NCBI GenBank assembly: GCA_028622995.1
Contig: JAJQJQ010000008.1
Span: forward strand, 4,154,001-4,218,000
Source of the DNA: Panagrolaimus kolymaensis
Taxonomy: Eukaryota > Nematoda > Chromadorea > Rhabditida > Panagrolaimidae
Length of the DNA: 64,000 nucleotides
Direction: 5' to 3'
In this document: piece after piece, positions 10,982 through 23,200 of the stretch
How the letters are laid out: each line of letters opens with the position of its first letter
Position numbering within the stretch: the stretch's first letter is position 1
Position numbers and translations under genes: made by a program
Notes under the pieces: generated by a model
Seen by the model: only the letters and a program-made list of their open reading frames with translations
Told to the model about the DNA's origin: nothing
Database searches by the model: none

Positions 10982-11817
10982 ATGGTGTCCAGAGAATTTC
11001 TTCCCGATGTAGTTTACTATGAATTCTCGAAGTCAGCCGCTTATTTCAATTTTCCCAGACATCAATCTTTTAGTCTTCCATCACCTTTGATAAATTATAT
11101 TTTGAAAAATCCTTTTTCTGCTGAAGGACTTCTGAAACTACAAAAAAGTTGCAAATATTTTTTTGCGAAAAGTAAAATAATTATTGTTGATAAATGTGTT
11201 CTTTATGAAAACTCATCATTTTATTTTTATTCAGAATTTAATCGAAAAATATGTTTTAAAAATTATTTAAATGTAAAATTTTGGTTAACTGGCAGGTTGA
11301 TAGTTTCTCAAAAATATATAATGGATTCAAATATTTATTGTTTTGCCCTTCGAGATTTAATGATGGACAATCAAAATTTAACAATAAATGAAATTAATTT
11401 TTTGTTGTTAAATGGCAAAAAATTAAAATCTCTTTGGTTTAATTTTGTTAGTATTTTTGATAAAAATGGTGGCATAGTTTCATGCGATCGAATTCTTTCA
11501 AAAGTTCCAAACATTCTGAATATTTATTATTTTAACAAAAATGAAATATTTAACACAGAAACTTTTGAAAGAATGAATGATTTAAAATTTAAAAGAAAAT
11601 TAATTGATTTTAATATAGGATTTTTTAATATTTCACCCATTACAAATTTCTCATTTTTATGCAATTTTATTGAAAAAAATTTGAGAACTCGTCTACCTTT
11701 AGTTTCAATATGAAAATGACTAATCCCGAAACTTATCGAACAATTTTGCGAAATGAAATTAATGAAATGATTGAAACATGGGAAATACAAAAAAATGCCT
11801 ATGTTTGGGTTTTATAA
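10982..11817 (+). CDS. F-box-like paralogue, frameshifted near C-terminus
   Basis: This is a single-exon paralogue of the gene at 361: residues about 31-75 carry the same F-box-like core (LPSPLINYILKNPFSAEG, LLKLQKSCKYFFAK). The open frame ends at 11713 after 243 codons. However, the paralogue's C-terminal motif continues in another frame (FSFNMKMTNPETYRTILRN) up to a stop at 11815-11817, parallel to FSFRMDNSEVYRTTLQS in the first copy. The span is 836 bases, one short of a multiple of three. Adding one A to the seven-A run near 11672 joins the two parts seamlessly. This is either a sequencing or assembly slip in a homopolymer or a very recent lesion. Function is inferred as for the first copy. 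Confidence 0.75.
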
Positions 11818-14800
11818 TTAACTAACTATCTCTGTTTATTGTTTTTCTATCTTGACTTTTAAAAAAAAGCGAATTTCTTTGTAAACCATGTGTTTAAAAA
11901 AAATTATGTATATTTTTGTTATTTATTAGTTTCGTTTTTATTTTTGCATAGGTAAACGTTTCATTTTTTGAAATATTTTTTTAACAATCATATTGGAAGT
12001 CTATATGTGTACTTTCATTTATTGTATCATATGTTGTTTCGGAAGAGAAAATAATAATATGACGAAATACATACTTTCAATTCATTTTAAATCCTTTAGC
12101 AGAGAATTAAAGGATAAAAAATGCAGATTTTATCTGTTCCTTTTTTTCTTAAGAACCAAGCCAAACTTTTTTTATCGGTTTTCATTCAGTCTCTTTTTCA
12201 TTCTTTCTTTTTTCATCTTTAAATGGAACAACGAAGAAAAAGAAAAATGAAAGCAAAGTTTTTTTTGGGAAAACAGAGAAAAAGAAAATAGAGAGAAGCC
12301 ATTTTGCGGTGGCGCCGGTGCTTTTTCTTTTTTGCTTGTTTGCTGCTTTCCGTTACGAAGGCAGCCAAGCCCCGCAATTGCAACCAGCTTCAAAAAAATT
12401 TATTTATTCGTTGGCAACTCAAACAAGGCCATTGAAAGGAAAGGAAAGCAGTGATGACGACGATGGCAGTCTTCTTTTCTTCTTTACTTTTTATTTGGGA
12501 AAAAGAGGAGAGAGGGCATTTTAGAAAACTGCATTTCTACTTTTTAGTTTTGTTTGCAAAAATCGATTTTTTAAAATGAAGCAAAAAAGCATTGGATTTT
12601 TTCTTCTTCTTCTATTTCTTTGTGGACAACGACGGCAACGGCAACCAAAAAAAGAAAAGGAAGCTTCTTTCTTTTTCTATTTTTCATCTTTGCTTACTTC
12701 AACCAAGAAAAAATTTTTTTATTGTTGTCGTTCAGAAATTTTTTTATTCCTTCTTTTTTACGTATGTTCGAGACGCATTCACAACGTCGTGTGCTTTTTT
12801 GACTTTTTTTTTCGTGGATGCCATCCTTCTTTATCTCCCATATTTTTCTCGACTGCCGTTGTTGTTATGCAATTTAAAAATAAGCATTATGTTGTTTTTT
12901 ATTATATTTTTTAAACTATGTTTCATTTTTTAAATTTTATTTGTGGATAAAGAAAGATATATCGTCTGTGATAAAAATGGAGGCTTTGTAACTTAGAAAA
13001 AAAATTTATTAGACAGTTTTAAAGATTTTTTGCTGTTCTTGGTGACAGAGATTTTGTTGCCCCCGCAGACGTTTACTTACGTCTCCATTTATCCATTCGA
13101 TATTTTATTCTTCCTTATTTTTTTCCTGGTCTTCTTCGTTGTTGTTTTCTTTTTTCTTATTTTCTTAATGCATTTTCTAATTTTAAAAATTTATTCCTCT
13201 TCTTTTAAATTATGTATTTGAAATGGATTTCTTTTTTTCTGGAAGTATATTTTTTTGTTTTTGGTTATTTGGATTTGACATGTTTTCAAGATTCTGGCCT
13301 ACATGCTTACAAGCGTGACATGGATGGAAGTAGTTGAAACATTTTTTTTTGAGCTTTGACCCTTTTTTGAAGGTGTAAAACATTAATTTATTTATTAACT
13401 TTTATGAGAAAATTGAAAAAAAATTTATTTTAAGAACTAAACATTTGAATTTAGAAGTGTCTTAGAAAGGTTAAACACTTTAATGCAAAGAATTTCTTGA
13501 TTAAACTTTTATCTGTTACGAATAACTTTTTTTTATTATCGATTTTTTTCTAACTCTTCTGCGTCACAAAATTTTTTTAACTTTCAAAAAGCATAAACCA
13601 ATTTTTTATGCAAATGAGCTGTTGCCTCCCAAACTACATAATTTTAAAAGTCTTTCATGAAATAAAAAAAGTTATGTTTTGACCTTTTTTAAAATAATCA
13701 AAATTTTTAACAACAAAAAAAATGACAAAGTTAAAAGTAAATTTAAATTTTCGTGTTTAATTTTTTTGTTGTGAATGTTTAATAAATTTAAAAAAAGAAG
13801 ATTAAATATTACTAATATTTTATCTTTACTTGACTCATTTGTAATTTTCTGATTGGAGCGGCTAAAAATGAATATAGTCACGCTTCCGGATTTTTCATAT
13901 TTTTTGTTTTATTCCTAAAATAATTAAAGAAAAATTAACTGCAAATATTTTAAATTTAGAATTACTATTGATTTGTTTAAAATAAAAATATAAACTAAAA
14001 CTTCTATAATTTTTTAAACTCTATTATTTTTTCTGAAAACTCTATTTAGTTTAGTCAAAGAAATTAGCATAAATCAAACTAAATTTATTTTATTTATTTT
14101 CTCATTCTTTTCATTTATCCCAAAAAGCAAAAACTTAGTATATTTATATATTTTGTAAAGGTATTTTGCCACGAATAAATTTTTTTAAAGAAAAAAAGAT
14201 AATACCCGCCAAGATTTCAAGCTTTTTTATTTGACGATATTTAATTTAAAATTTTATTGTTTTTACTCATTTTTCCAAGTAACCCATTTTTATTTGGTCT
14301 TTTGCTTACTCAACTTTTATAATTCATTTTGTAATTGCATTTTTATTTGATTTTCAAAAAAGCTCACATTATAAATATACAAATTTTTTACTTTTTTACC
14401 AATGTTTTATTTTTCTTCTTCTCCTCTTGCTTGCTTGCTTTTAAGGTCATGCTATAATTTAATCTTCTTTCTTTTTCTTTTTTTTTGATTTACTTATAAT
14501 ATCTCGTTTTCTTTTTTTCTCTTTTATATACAATGCTCATATCCATGCCCTTGTTATTTTAGCCCACTATTTTTTAAGCCGATGGCAGACCAACCAACCA
14601 ACAGCCAACCGACCTAGTCATGGATTTTCTTTTCTTTTCTTTTTGTCTTGTCTACTTTCTTCTTCTCTTCTTCTTTGTTTTTTCATTTTTACATTTTTTG
14701 AGATTTAGAAAATATTAGTTAAAAATTTATCGTCGCTCATCAAAAAATATTTTTTAAGCTTATAATTTTCCTCTATTTATGGAAAGTCTGATAGACAGGT

Positions 14801-15181
14801 TCAACAAAAAATTGTTATTATAGCCTTTGAGATAAAATTAATGAGTAGGTAACGAATGAAAAAATGAGTGTTTCAAGAGTTTCAAAAATGATTTAATTTT
14901 TTTTCTGCAACTTGGTATTTATTTATAAAAACCTGTAATTGTGAATTTGGGTTAGAATCCGTATTTTTAAAAACTTTACATTTGTTGGAAGGTTAGATTA
15001 CGGTTGTCAAAATTATAGGTAAGAAAAGGCTTAAGTAGACCCGTTTAATAAACTACATTTAAGTAATTAATATCTTTTGATTATTCTCTCAGCATTGCAA
15101 AATCTTCTCTGTTATCAGAAAACTTTTGTTTAAAATATCCTTTTCCGGTCGAACTTTAAAAGATTTAAGTTTTAAATATTT
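11818..15181. other. gene-poor T-rich region
   Basis: About 3.4 kb with no supported gene. The plus strand is strongly T-rich, with many runs of T and TTC/TCT. The overlapping frames around 12.2-13.2 kb are Phe/Leu/Lys low-complexity translations of these tracts. A slightly GC-richer patch lies at 12300-12450 but shows no coding features I trust. Confidence 0.6.
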
Positions 15182-15185
15182 TTAA

Positions 15186-15429
15186 AGGGAGTGTCCCAAA
15201 CGATGAGAAAACCCTTACAGCGGGTGTTCCTAGCCCGAAAGTTTTTCTTCACTGTCTCAAAGTCTAACAAAGTTTTACAAAGTTTTTTCAAAAGTTTACG
15301 AAATTTTCTCTAAATGCTACAAAAAGCTACAAAAATTCGTAGCACTTTGTAAGCTTTTGAGACAATGAAACTTTCGGGCTAGGAACACCCGTCGTAGTAA
15401 AATTATTCTCATCGTTTGGGACACTCCCT
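15186..15429. mobile_element. foldback MITE with TTAA target duplication
   Basis: A 244-bp element is flanked by TTAA at 15182-15185 and 15430-15433. Its ends are inverted repeats: it begins AGGGAGTGTCCCAAACGATG and ends in the exact reverse complement. The pairing extends inward through a GGGTGTTCCTAGCCCGAAAG block on both arms, giving arms of roughly 90-100 bases around a small loop. It has no coding capacity, so it would depend on a transposase elsewhere. TTAA duplications are typical of piggyBac-type transposition. Confidence 0.85.
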
Positions 15430-15433
15430 TTAA

Positions 15434-16931
15434 ATTGCTTTTTTCTTTTTCTTTTATTTTTGCTGTTTAAATCTGCAATTTTCTTCTTCTCAGACATTAA
15501 CACCATAAACACCATTAGCAAAAATATATAATAGTTTTTAAAAATATATGTATGCTTGTCTCTTTGGATACAGGCAAAAAACAAAAAATAAAGCAAAGAA
15601 AAAACTTTTTAAGATTTCGTTTGTCTTTTTTTTTTTGTAATTATTTTTAAATGTTTTATTTATGTTGCTGGTTTGGAGTGGAGGTTGGTCTCTGGGTTCG
15701 TACTTTTACGGTTTTTTATTTTATGCCATTATTGAGCACTCAAAAAGATTAAAAATTAGTTAACAAAAAAAAACAAAAAATAAAAGGCTTCATGCACTTT
15801 GTTCTTTTTTTTTGTTGGATGAAAACCGTCAAAATGGCCAAAAATTAACAAAATTTAAGGGTTCCTTAAAAAATAATATCAGAGGTCTCGCAGCTAGAAT
15901 CGATTATGTAGCCTAAAAATATTGTTTTAGCTTTGCGGAATTTCCTTAATTTTTTTAGAAAAGCCAAATTTTTAAATTTTAATCTTTCGCGTTTAACTTT
16001 TTTAGTTGCGAAACTTTGTGGTACTTATTTTTTGATTTGTGGAAAGCTGGAAACTAAAAACTTAAACTTGTACTTTGAAAAACATATTTTGGCATCATCG
16101 CAGTTCTTTGCATTTCATTTAATTTTTTTCTACCCAAAAATAAACCTTTGCATAGTAAATCACTTTCGCTCTCACTCCTTCTCCTCATTTTTTTTTCTCC
16201 GCCGCCATCATTCTCAATCTCAAGTTGCAAATAATTTTTTTTCTTTCATTTCCTATCTAAAAAACAAAAAAAAAACAAAGTGATTCCATAAAATCTCATT
16301 CAATACTTTCTTCTCACCCTCTCACTTACATCCAAAAACCAACCAACCAACAACCTACGCTTTTTTGTTTTTTTTTTCCTTCAAAAAAAAAATGGCAGAG
16401 CTTTTTTTTATTATTTATAAAACCTTTTTTAAAAAGCAAAAGCAAAAACACCGCCGCCATCAAATCCTTCCTGAGTTCTCTTTCCATGTATGCTTCAGGG
16501 AAAGCTGGATGGAGAAAGATCTCGAGTAACATAATGGGCATAGCTTCCAAAATAGTTCTTCCCTGTAAACCAAAGTTTCAAATTTCCAATAATGGCGTAT
16601 AACAAAAAAAAGGTAAAGAAACCAAACATAGAAAAATAAAAAAGGAACCACAAAAATTCCAACCAATATTTTTCTTTTTTTCAATGGAATCTTTTCCCAT
16701 TTAAAAAAAGGAGACGACGAAGATAGATAGACATTTTTTTTGCTGCACAAAAATAGAAAGTAAAAAAACGACGGAAATGATGTTGAAGTATTTATTTTCC
16801 TTTGCTATATCTTCTCTTTTTATATTTTATGAAATAGATTATTCTATTACTTTTTGTCTCGGATTTTATTTTTACTTTCATTTTATATTTATTTTTAAAT
16901 GGCATCAAATATTTAAAAAAGAAAAAAATAT
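15434..16931. other. gene-poor T-rich region
   Basis: No supported gene lies between the MITE and the PAT-type element. Frames at 15933-16283 and 16326-16750 are low-complexity and lack family features. Confidence 0.6.
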
Positions 16932-17083
16932 TTTTCTCTACAGCTCCGTTTAATTTCTCATTTCATTCAAAATACTCTTCGCTTCCGAGAAAAATTCTTT
17001 TTTCTCTGTGCTCACAGACTTCACAGTCTCTTTCTCCGTTTTGGGTTGGGTCTACTTTATTAGCAAGCAAAAAGCAAAATACA
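16932..17083 (-). repeat. split direct repeat B2
   Basis: A 152-bp repeat matching 18238-18389 with no difference seen. It forms the outer 3' end of the element, ending in an AGAGAAAA edge on the minus strand; beyond it the sequence is host T/A-rich DNA. Confidence 0.9.
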
Positions 17084-17239
17084 TACAACCAAAATACCAA
17101 CCATGGCCCTATGACAAAAACAACAACAAAAACAAATTACAATAACATCTAATACAAATTTCCGGTTTACTTTGATTCATTTTCAATAATTCCTGAGCAC
17201 TGAGGACACTTCTTGAGTTGTTTTTGCACTTCTTTCATA

Positions 17240-17470
17240 ATGACGATTATCAACGAGTATTTCAATCACATTCTCAACATCCGGTTTCCATAGCGGCAGT
17301 TACGATACTTCCCAAAATTGAATGATGTGTTAAGTTCTTCCGGATTCCAATTGATTATCAATGAGCACTTTGATCCATTTCTTTTTCTGAACTTCCGGTT
17401 TTCATAGCAGCAGTTTCAATACTTCCAAAAATTTAAATGATGAGTTAAGTTCTTCCGGATTCTAATTCTT
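17240..17470. repeat. 114-bp direct repeat pair inside PAT element
   Basis: Two diverged units start at 17281 and 17395 with CCGGTTTCCATAGCGGCAG and CCGGTTTTCATAGCAGCAG, and both contain GTTAAGTTCTTCCGGATTC. A related partial unit precedes them at 17240-17280. They lie in the A2-B2 interval of the element. Confidence 0.75.
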
Positions 17471-17940
17471 CTTGATGTTTCTTTGCGATCCTCCAGTGCA
17501 GCATCATAGGACCATGATCGCTATATATCTAAAAAGGGAGGGGAAAAGGAAGGAGAAAACTTTAGTACCCATTCTTCAATAATGACCTGACAAGAAAATC
17601 TTCTTAGTTTTGATAAAAATCCCAGATGCACTGGTACATTTTGTTACATTATTGACTTCCGGTTTATTTTTCTCTTCTTCCACAAATATCTTTCTTTTCA
17701 TTTGTCGATTGCAAACATGTATTCTGTATAACTTTTTGTAATCCATTAAGCATGAAATTTGAGATTTCTTAGGGTGGTGCTGTCTTCTCTGGGTTCCTTT
17801 TGGGCGATCCGGACCATTGTTTGATCTGAAAAAACTAAAAGGTTAATAAAATAAAAAAGACTTACCATATCTAAAAAGTGAGGGAGAGAAAAAATGGTCT
17901 GGATCAAGCCCAAATGGTGTGGGTAAGACATTCTTTGTTT

Positions 17941-18094
17941 CCGATTCTGTCGGCTCGCATCCAGCGAGTGCACGGTGCCTTGCATCCAGCTTAGGCCAAC
18001 GTCGTACCAAAACAAAACTATATCCCGATTCAGACGGCTCACCTCCAGTGAGTGCACGGTACCTTGCATCCAGCAAAGGTCAACGTCGTGGTAC
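17941..18094. repeat. 84-bp direct repeat pair inside PAT element
   Basis: Units start at 17941 and 18025 (CCGATTCTGTCGGCTC and CCGATTCAGACGGCTC). Each carries GAGTGCACGGT and CTTGCATCCAGC, then CAACGTCGT. They end just before A2. Small frames on both strands here are translations of this repeat. Confidence 0.8.
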
Positions 18095-18125
18095 TATTTT
18101 CTTAATGTAGGGGATGGCGGGCGGG

Positions 18126-18237
18126 CGTTCAACAGGATTACAAGCTTGCTAAAAGCAGAATGAAGAAAAACACTTTTTTCTTAGCTACTTCAACGTCGAA
18201 ACAGACTGCTCGTCTTATCGCTTCGAGAAAAATGCAA
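18126..18237 (-). repeat. split direct repeat A2
   Basis: A 112-bp repeat matching A1 at 20140-20251 with no difference seen. It is directly abutted by B1 at 18238, forming the B1-A2 junction that DIRS-order elements are thought to use in making a circular intermediate. Confidence 0.9.
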
Positions 18238-18389
18238 TTTTCTCTACAGCTCCGTTTAATTTCTCATTTCATTCAAAATACTCTTCGCTTCCGAGAAAAA
18301 TTCTTTTTTCTCTGTGCTCACAGACTTCACAGTCTCTTTCTCCGTTTTGGGTTGGGTCTACTTTATTAGCAAGCAAAAAGCAAAATACA
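18238..18389 (-). repeat. split direct repeat B1
   Basis: A 152-bp repeat matching B2 at 16932-17083. It joins A2 without a spacer. Confidence 0.9.
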
Positions 18390-18860
18390 GAATATGGAGC
18401 TAAAGGTTCGAGAACAAGTGAGGTTCGAGAACAAGTCCGGTTGTTTTCTTTATCTTAGGTACATATCAAGGATATAAATAACAGACATCCAGGAACAAAA
18501 AATTTACGTTATCGAACACTTATGTAATCACTTTTGTATTGACGCAATCGAATAACAAATATACTTTTTTTACTTTTATTAAAAACAACAAAGATACATT
18601 CAAATGCTTGAACAGATCAATAACTTAAAAACAATTGAACAAACACGAAAAAGTTTTTTAGGAACGGATCAGAGAACTTCGCATTATGAGGACCTTCCGG
18701 GAGACAGAGAACAACGACAATTATGAATCCTGAAAACAAACAGTAAGATTTCTTTAAGTTTTAAGCAGTTAAAGATATTCTTTATTCCCTTTTTATATAA
18801 GGAAAAACGCGGTTACAGGAAGGATGTATCTTAAAGATTGTAATCCGGGAGGCGACATAT

Positions 18861-19100
18861 AACTGATAATGTTAACTCTCATCACATAAGCTGGGGCATA
18901 ACTTCCTCCCAAATTTTAACCTCTAGAAGTTAGAGAGCATAACCGTTAATGTTAACGTTCATCACATAAGTTGGGGCATAACTTCCTCCCATATTTTAAC
19001 CTCTAGAAGCTAGAGAGCATAACCGTTATTATTAACGTTCATCATATAAGCTGGGGCATAACATCCTCCCATATTTTAATCTTTTGAAGCTAAAGAACTA
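18861..19100. repeat. three 80-bp tandem repeats downstream of gag
   Basis: Three units start at 18861, 18941 and 19021, an exact 80-bp period. Each contains GGGGCATAAC, TCCTCCC and a TCTAGAAG or TTTGAAG segment. They lie between gag and B1, where a full element would have its polymerase gene. Confidence 0.85.
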
Positions 19101-19156
19101 CATACAAAAAATGCTATAAAACACTTACCATTTGTTTCCTCTTCCGGTTTCATTTC

Positions 19157-20053
19157 TTAGTATGGAGCTCTTCTAGTTGTGTTTCTTCTTGCTGTGCAGT
19201 CCTTCTTGAGATGAGGTCCTTTGCAGATGAAACATGGTCCGGGTTGTCTAACACCTTCCATAAGACTTGGGATTCTTTGTTGATTTCCGGAGTAAGCATT
19301 TGAGTTGTAGTATCCATAATAAGATCCGTTGAACGGTTGACCAAAGCTTTCTTCAATTCCACGATATCGATGAGTTCTTCCGGTTCTGTCATTGAGGATT
19401 GAATCACGGACATCTTTGGAAAGATTCTTTGAAATATCATCAAGCTTCTTGGTTGCTTCATGAGCATCAGCAATAGCAAAGGCGCGAGGATTTTTGTCGG
19501 CGAGTTCCAAAAGAGCATAACGGTCGTCTACATCTTTGATCACATCTTTTACCATCTTAACCAGTTTATCCGGGTCATCTTGCTTCATAGCTTCGTTTAG
19601 CTTGAGCTTTATCTTCAACAGGATGGAGCATTGTCTTTCGATTCCGGGATTCTTGAATTGGCTTACAGCAACTTTATGAGCAACAAGGTCATCGATGGTG
19701 AGGGCATCCGGTTCCTTCTTCTTGTTTCTTTGAATATCGTTCATCATCGTGGTTAAATTACCAATTGCGCTTGCCATAGCCAACAAAGTATCACGAACAT
19801 CAGCATCTACAGCTTTCTTCTTTCTTACAGGTGATTGACTTCCGGTACTATCGTCATTTCTTTTACGTGTTCTTTTCTTTGGAGCTCCACCATCACAAAG
19901 TTCATCTTCATCAAGTTCCATATCATAGACAATTTTCTTTCTTTTCTTCTTTTGAGGAGTTCCACCACCATAATCTAGTTCCGGGTGTTCCATTTCTTGT
20001 ATTTCTCTTTGAAGACGAGCATTGAGAGCTTCTTCCGGGTCCGTGTCAGACAT
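19157..20053 (-). CDS. PAT-type element Gag-like protein
   Basis: An open frame of about 298 codons from Met at 20053 (the frame is open further upstream but the acidic start MSDTDPEEALN is the natural beginning). The N-terminal third is highly charged with Lys/Arg clusters (QKKKRKKIVYD, PKKRTRKRND), likely nuclear or nucleic-acid binding. The middle is helical. The C-terminal part has a Tyr/Gly/Asn-rich segment and a single zinc knuckle, CFICKGPHLKKDC, of the form C-x2-C-x3-H-x4-C, close to the stop. Gag packages the element RNA. No polymerase, RNase H or recombinase gene follows. A1 lies upstream. Confidence 0.82.
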   Translation of the reverse strand: MSDTDPEEALNARLQREIQEMEHPELDYGGGTPQKKKRKKIVYDMELDEDELCDGGAPKKRTRKRNDDSTGSQSPVRKKKAVDADVRDTLLAMASAIGNLTTMMNDIQRNKKKEPDALTIDDLVAHKVAVSQFKNPGIERQCSILLKIKLKLNEAMKQDDPDKLVKMVKDVIKDVDDRYALLELADKNPRAFAIADAHEATKKLDDISKNLSKDVRDSILNDRTGRTHRYRGIEESFGQPFNGSYYGYYNSNAYSGNQQRIPSLMEGVRQPGPCFICKGPHLKKDCTARRNTTRRAPY

Positions 20054-20139
20054 ACTTGAAATACACGTACGAAGCAGAATTATATTCACGCAAAATTCAA
20101 AAAATATTCGCAGAAAAAATAATAAATCTGGTAAAAATA

Positions 20140-20251
20140 CGTTCAACAGGATTACAAGCTTGCTAAAAGCAGAATGAAGAAAAACACTTTTTTCTTAGCT
20201 ACTTCAACGTCGAAACAGACTGCTCGTCTTATCGCTTCGAGAAAAATGCAA
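20140..20251 (-). repeat. split direct repeat A1
   Basis: The outer 5' end of the PAT-type element on the minus strand, identical by eye to A2 at 18126-18237. Host sequence starts at 20252. Confidence 0.9.
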
Positions 20252-23200
20252 ATATAGCGGTTTTTTGTGTGCAGGCTGGCATAGAATGGAAGAGAATAAA
20301 AAAATTGTAAAAAGGAAAAAAATAGCATTCATTTTGTTTTCTGCATTTTTGGATATTTTTTTTACTTGGAATTAAATTAGTGCAAAAGCTTTTTTCTGCT
20401 TGCTTCAGTTTTTTTGCTGAATTAAAAAAAACTGTTTCTTTCTTCATTTTTTTATTTTCGAATTTAGCTTAATTCTTCGAAAGTAATATTTTTTTATTAT
20501 AGTTTATAAACCCTGGCTTTTAAAGGATTATTTATTTACTTTGACTTTATTATTATATTTTGTGATTTCTTTGATTTTTGACCTTTTTTTATAAAAGAAT
20601 TCCTGAATTTTCGAGAGTTTTTCTACCTTATATTTTTTTGTGCTATTTATTCTCAAAATGATGATGAAAATCTATTATTTGATTTGACATTTATGAAAAA
20701 AAGAAGTAAAAAAAGACGCCATTTCATCGCTTTTATCTTTTTTTCCCGCCCAAAAACTTCTTCTTTCAATCTCTAAAAATAGTTTCAAAGTCATCTTTTG
20801 TTCAAAAAAGGCATTGATAAAACTTTTTTTTTTTCAAAGCCATTCTTTTTTATGTAACTTTTTTTTTTCAAACCAACCACACAATTTTTTTTTTTGCTGC
20901 TAGCCAAACTTAAACTTTATTGTAAAAAATAAAAATGAAAAATATCGTAAATGATGTTTTAAAATAGTAAAATAAAATTTAACATTCAATAATTTTTGCA
21001 AAAAATAATCTCTTTCTTCTCTCATTTTATTGTTGTTGGACTCATGGCTGGCTCGACTCATACATACATACTTTAAGTGAATTAGTTAAAGATATGTTTT
21101 TTTCTTCATAAAAAGATGGGGGTTTAACATGGCTAAGAAAGAATGAAGCTGATGTAATGTTTAAGGTCACAAAAAAAAAAGGAAAGAGAGAGGCATGGAT
21201 GGATAAATGATGCATGAAAGCTCGGTGCTCGATGGCCTTATTTGAGTATTTATGCCTTCTTTTTTTTAAACTTTGACTTTAGAAGTAATTTTTTTCGCGA
21301 ATATTTTGACATATTTGTAAATTAAAAAGGATCGGAAAAAAATAATTTACGTCATTTTTCGAATTAGATAGGTAAATTTAAGAGTTGAATGAACCATTTT
21401 TAATGTTCATAAAAAATGGGTAAAAAGATTTTTTGATAAGTGCGTTTCGAACGGTACTTTTGCATTCTAAAATAATTTTTTTTTCATGATTATTCATAAA
21501 ATTCCAAATAGTAAAAATGTCATTTATAAAAGTCATTTGGCAATTGCCATTCATCGCTTGCTTATTTCATTTCTTCCTTCATTTTTTTTCTTTTGCAAAA
21601 AAAAATGGAAACTATTTCTTTCACTTTTTTTTTTTGCAATAAAGAAGAAAGAAAAAATTAATTTTAAAATACAAATTACAAATTATTTTTTTGACTTTGA
21701 AGTAGCACTCGTCATTTTGACTTTTTTTCTTCCTTTTAACTTTGCCACATTTTAAAGTTAGTTAATTTTTTTTTTCATTTAAAATTCAATTGGCTCAATT
21801 TTTTCTTTTGGTTTTTTGACTTTCATCCTTTTCAAAAAAAAAATTTCTTATTCCTTCCTCATTTTTTTAAAATATGTATGTATTTGTGTTTTGCATATTT
21901 TTGTTTTGTTTTGTTTGATTTGTGGTTCCAGAAAAATAACTGCTTTTCATTTATTTTATTTTTTAAACAATGGTCTTTTATCTTCTTCTTCTTTTTCACA
22001 TTTGAGAAAGCTTCTCGACTATCAGCATCTTTCACATTCATCATTTTTGTCGGTTTTTTTAAACGTTTTACGTTTTTTATGGCACAGCCGTTTTTCTTTT
22101 CTTTTTTTAGTGAAACACATATTTTTTATATTTGTAAAAAAAGCTCTGATATAAATGCAAAAAAAGCAAGTAGGCGCCTTTGTTTTTTCTTTTTTGTGTT
22201 TAAAAATATCAGTTTTTTTTCTTGGACGATTGCGAAAAGAAAGGTTCAGAAAACAATATTTATTGGAACAAAATAGACACATGATATATACTAGGTTGGT
22301 AGTTCCATATTTTAAAAAGGCTGGTAGAAAAAAAAGATTTTTCATTTTTATAATAATGAAAGTTTTTTTATTCAGAATTTAACTACCAAAATTTGAATAT
22401 TTTTCATTTTCCATTCAACCTTTTTTTCTTCTTTATTTTATCGAATGCAAAATTAAATTTTTCAAAAACTCGTGGCAGCGGCGAATATTAATTTTTGGAA
22501 ACCTGACCTACTTCTCCTTTTTTGCATTTTGTTTTTCTAATATTTGAATAAACTCCCATGTTTTATTTTTTATTTTGTCGTTTCCGAAAAAATGGCTTTT
22601 GTGTGTTCCGTTCTTTCTTTTTTCTTTTATCCAAAAAAATAAATAGGAACCTTTCTTTCTCAATTTTTTTGTTTTGTTTTGTTTTTTAGCTTTTAGTCAA
22701 GAAGCAGCAAGCAGTAAGGAGCATCTGCTTTTTTTTTCTTCTATCTCTCTCCTCTCTCTTATTTCCCTAAAGGGAGTAAATAAAGTATGAATGTATGGAG
22801 ATGGTGGTGTACCATCATCCATCCATCCCTATTTTTCTTTCGATCTCAAAGGGAATAAGAAATGAGGGAATTGCAGAGTTTCTCGCAAGCAGCCTTTTTT
22901 CTATTTTTTTTCTTTTTTTCGTTTAACGCTAATTGCTTTAAAGGTCTGAAATTTCTTTTTCTTTTTTTTTTTGAACTAAAAAGCATTCAAACAAAAATAA
23001 AAATGAGGGAGGCAGAAGCAAGTCAAAGTCATGGTGCGGCATGCCATGACTCTTAACCATCCTATTTCTCTCTCTTCTCTATTTTTTCTTTTTGGACAAC
23101 GAGAAAAAAAACATGAACCGAACGAAGCAAGCAAGTTAGAATATAGCCGTAAAAGTAAAAGAAAAATGTCATTTTGGAACAACAACTTTTATTTTTACTT

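Larger units (their letters stand above)
16932..20251 (-). mobile_element. PAT-type (DIRS-order) retroelement, internally deleted
   Basis: Read on the minus strand, the 3,320-bp element has the split direct repeat plan typical of PAT elements: A1 (20251-20140), gag, then B1 (18389-18238) directly joined to A2 (18237-18126), then B2 (17083-16932). The two A copies (112 bp) and two B copies (152 bp) look identical by eye, which points to recent movement. Full PAT elements also encode reverse transcriptase/RNase H and a tyrosine recombinase. Here only about 770 bp lies between gag and B1 and about 1 kb between A2 and B2, none with such domains, so the copy is non-autonomous. There are no long terminal repeats. 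Confidence 0.88.

Noticed and set aside
12172..13221. Cluster of overlapping open frames
   Set aside because: All are Phe/Leu/Lys-rich translations of T and TC tracts in several frames with no domain, signal or splice support.
17746..18163. Overlapping frames on both strands (up to 107 codons)
   Set aside because: They translate the 84-bp tandem repeat and A2 of the PAT element; no recombinase or polymerase motif was found in them.
16932..20251. LTR retrotransposon with long terminal repeats
   Set aside because: The ends do not match each other: one end carries only A and the other only B, with a joined B-A copy inside. That is the split direct repeat plan, not LTRs.
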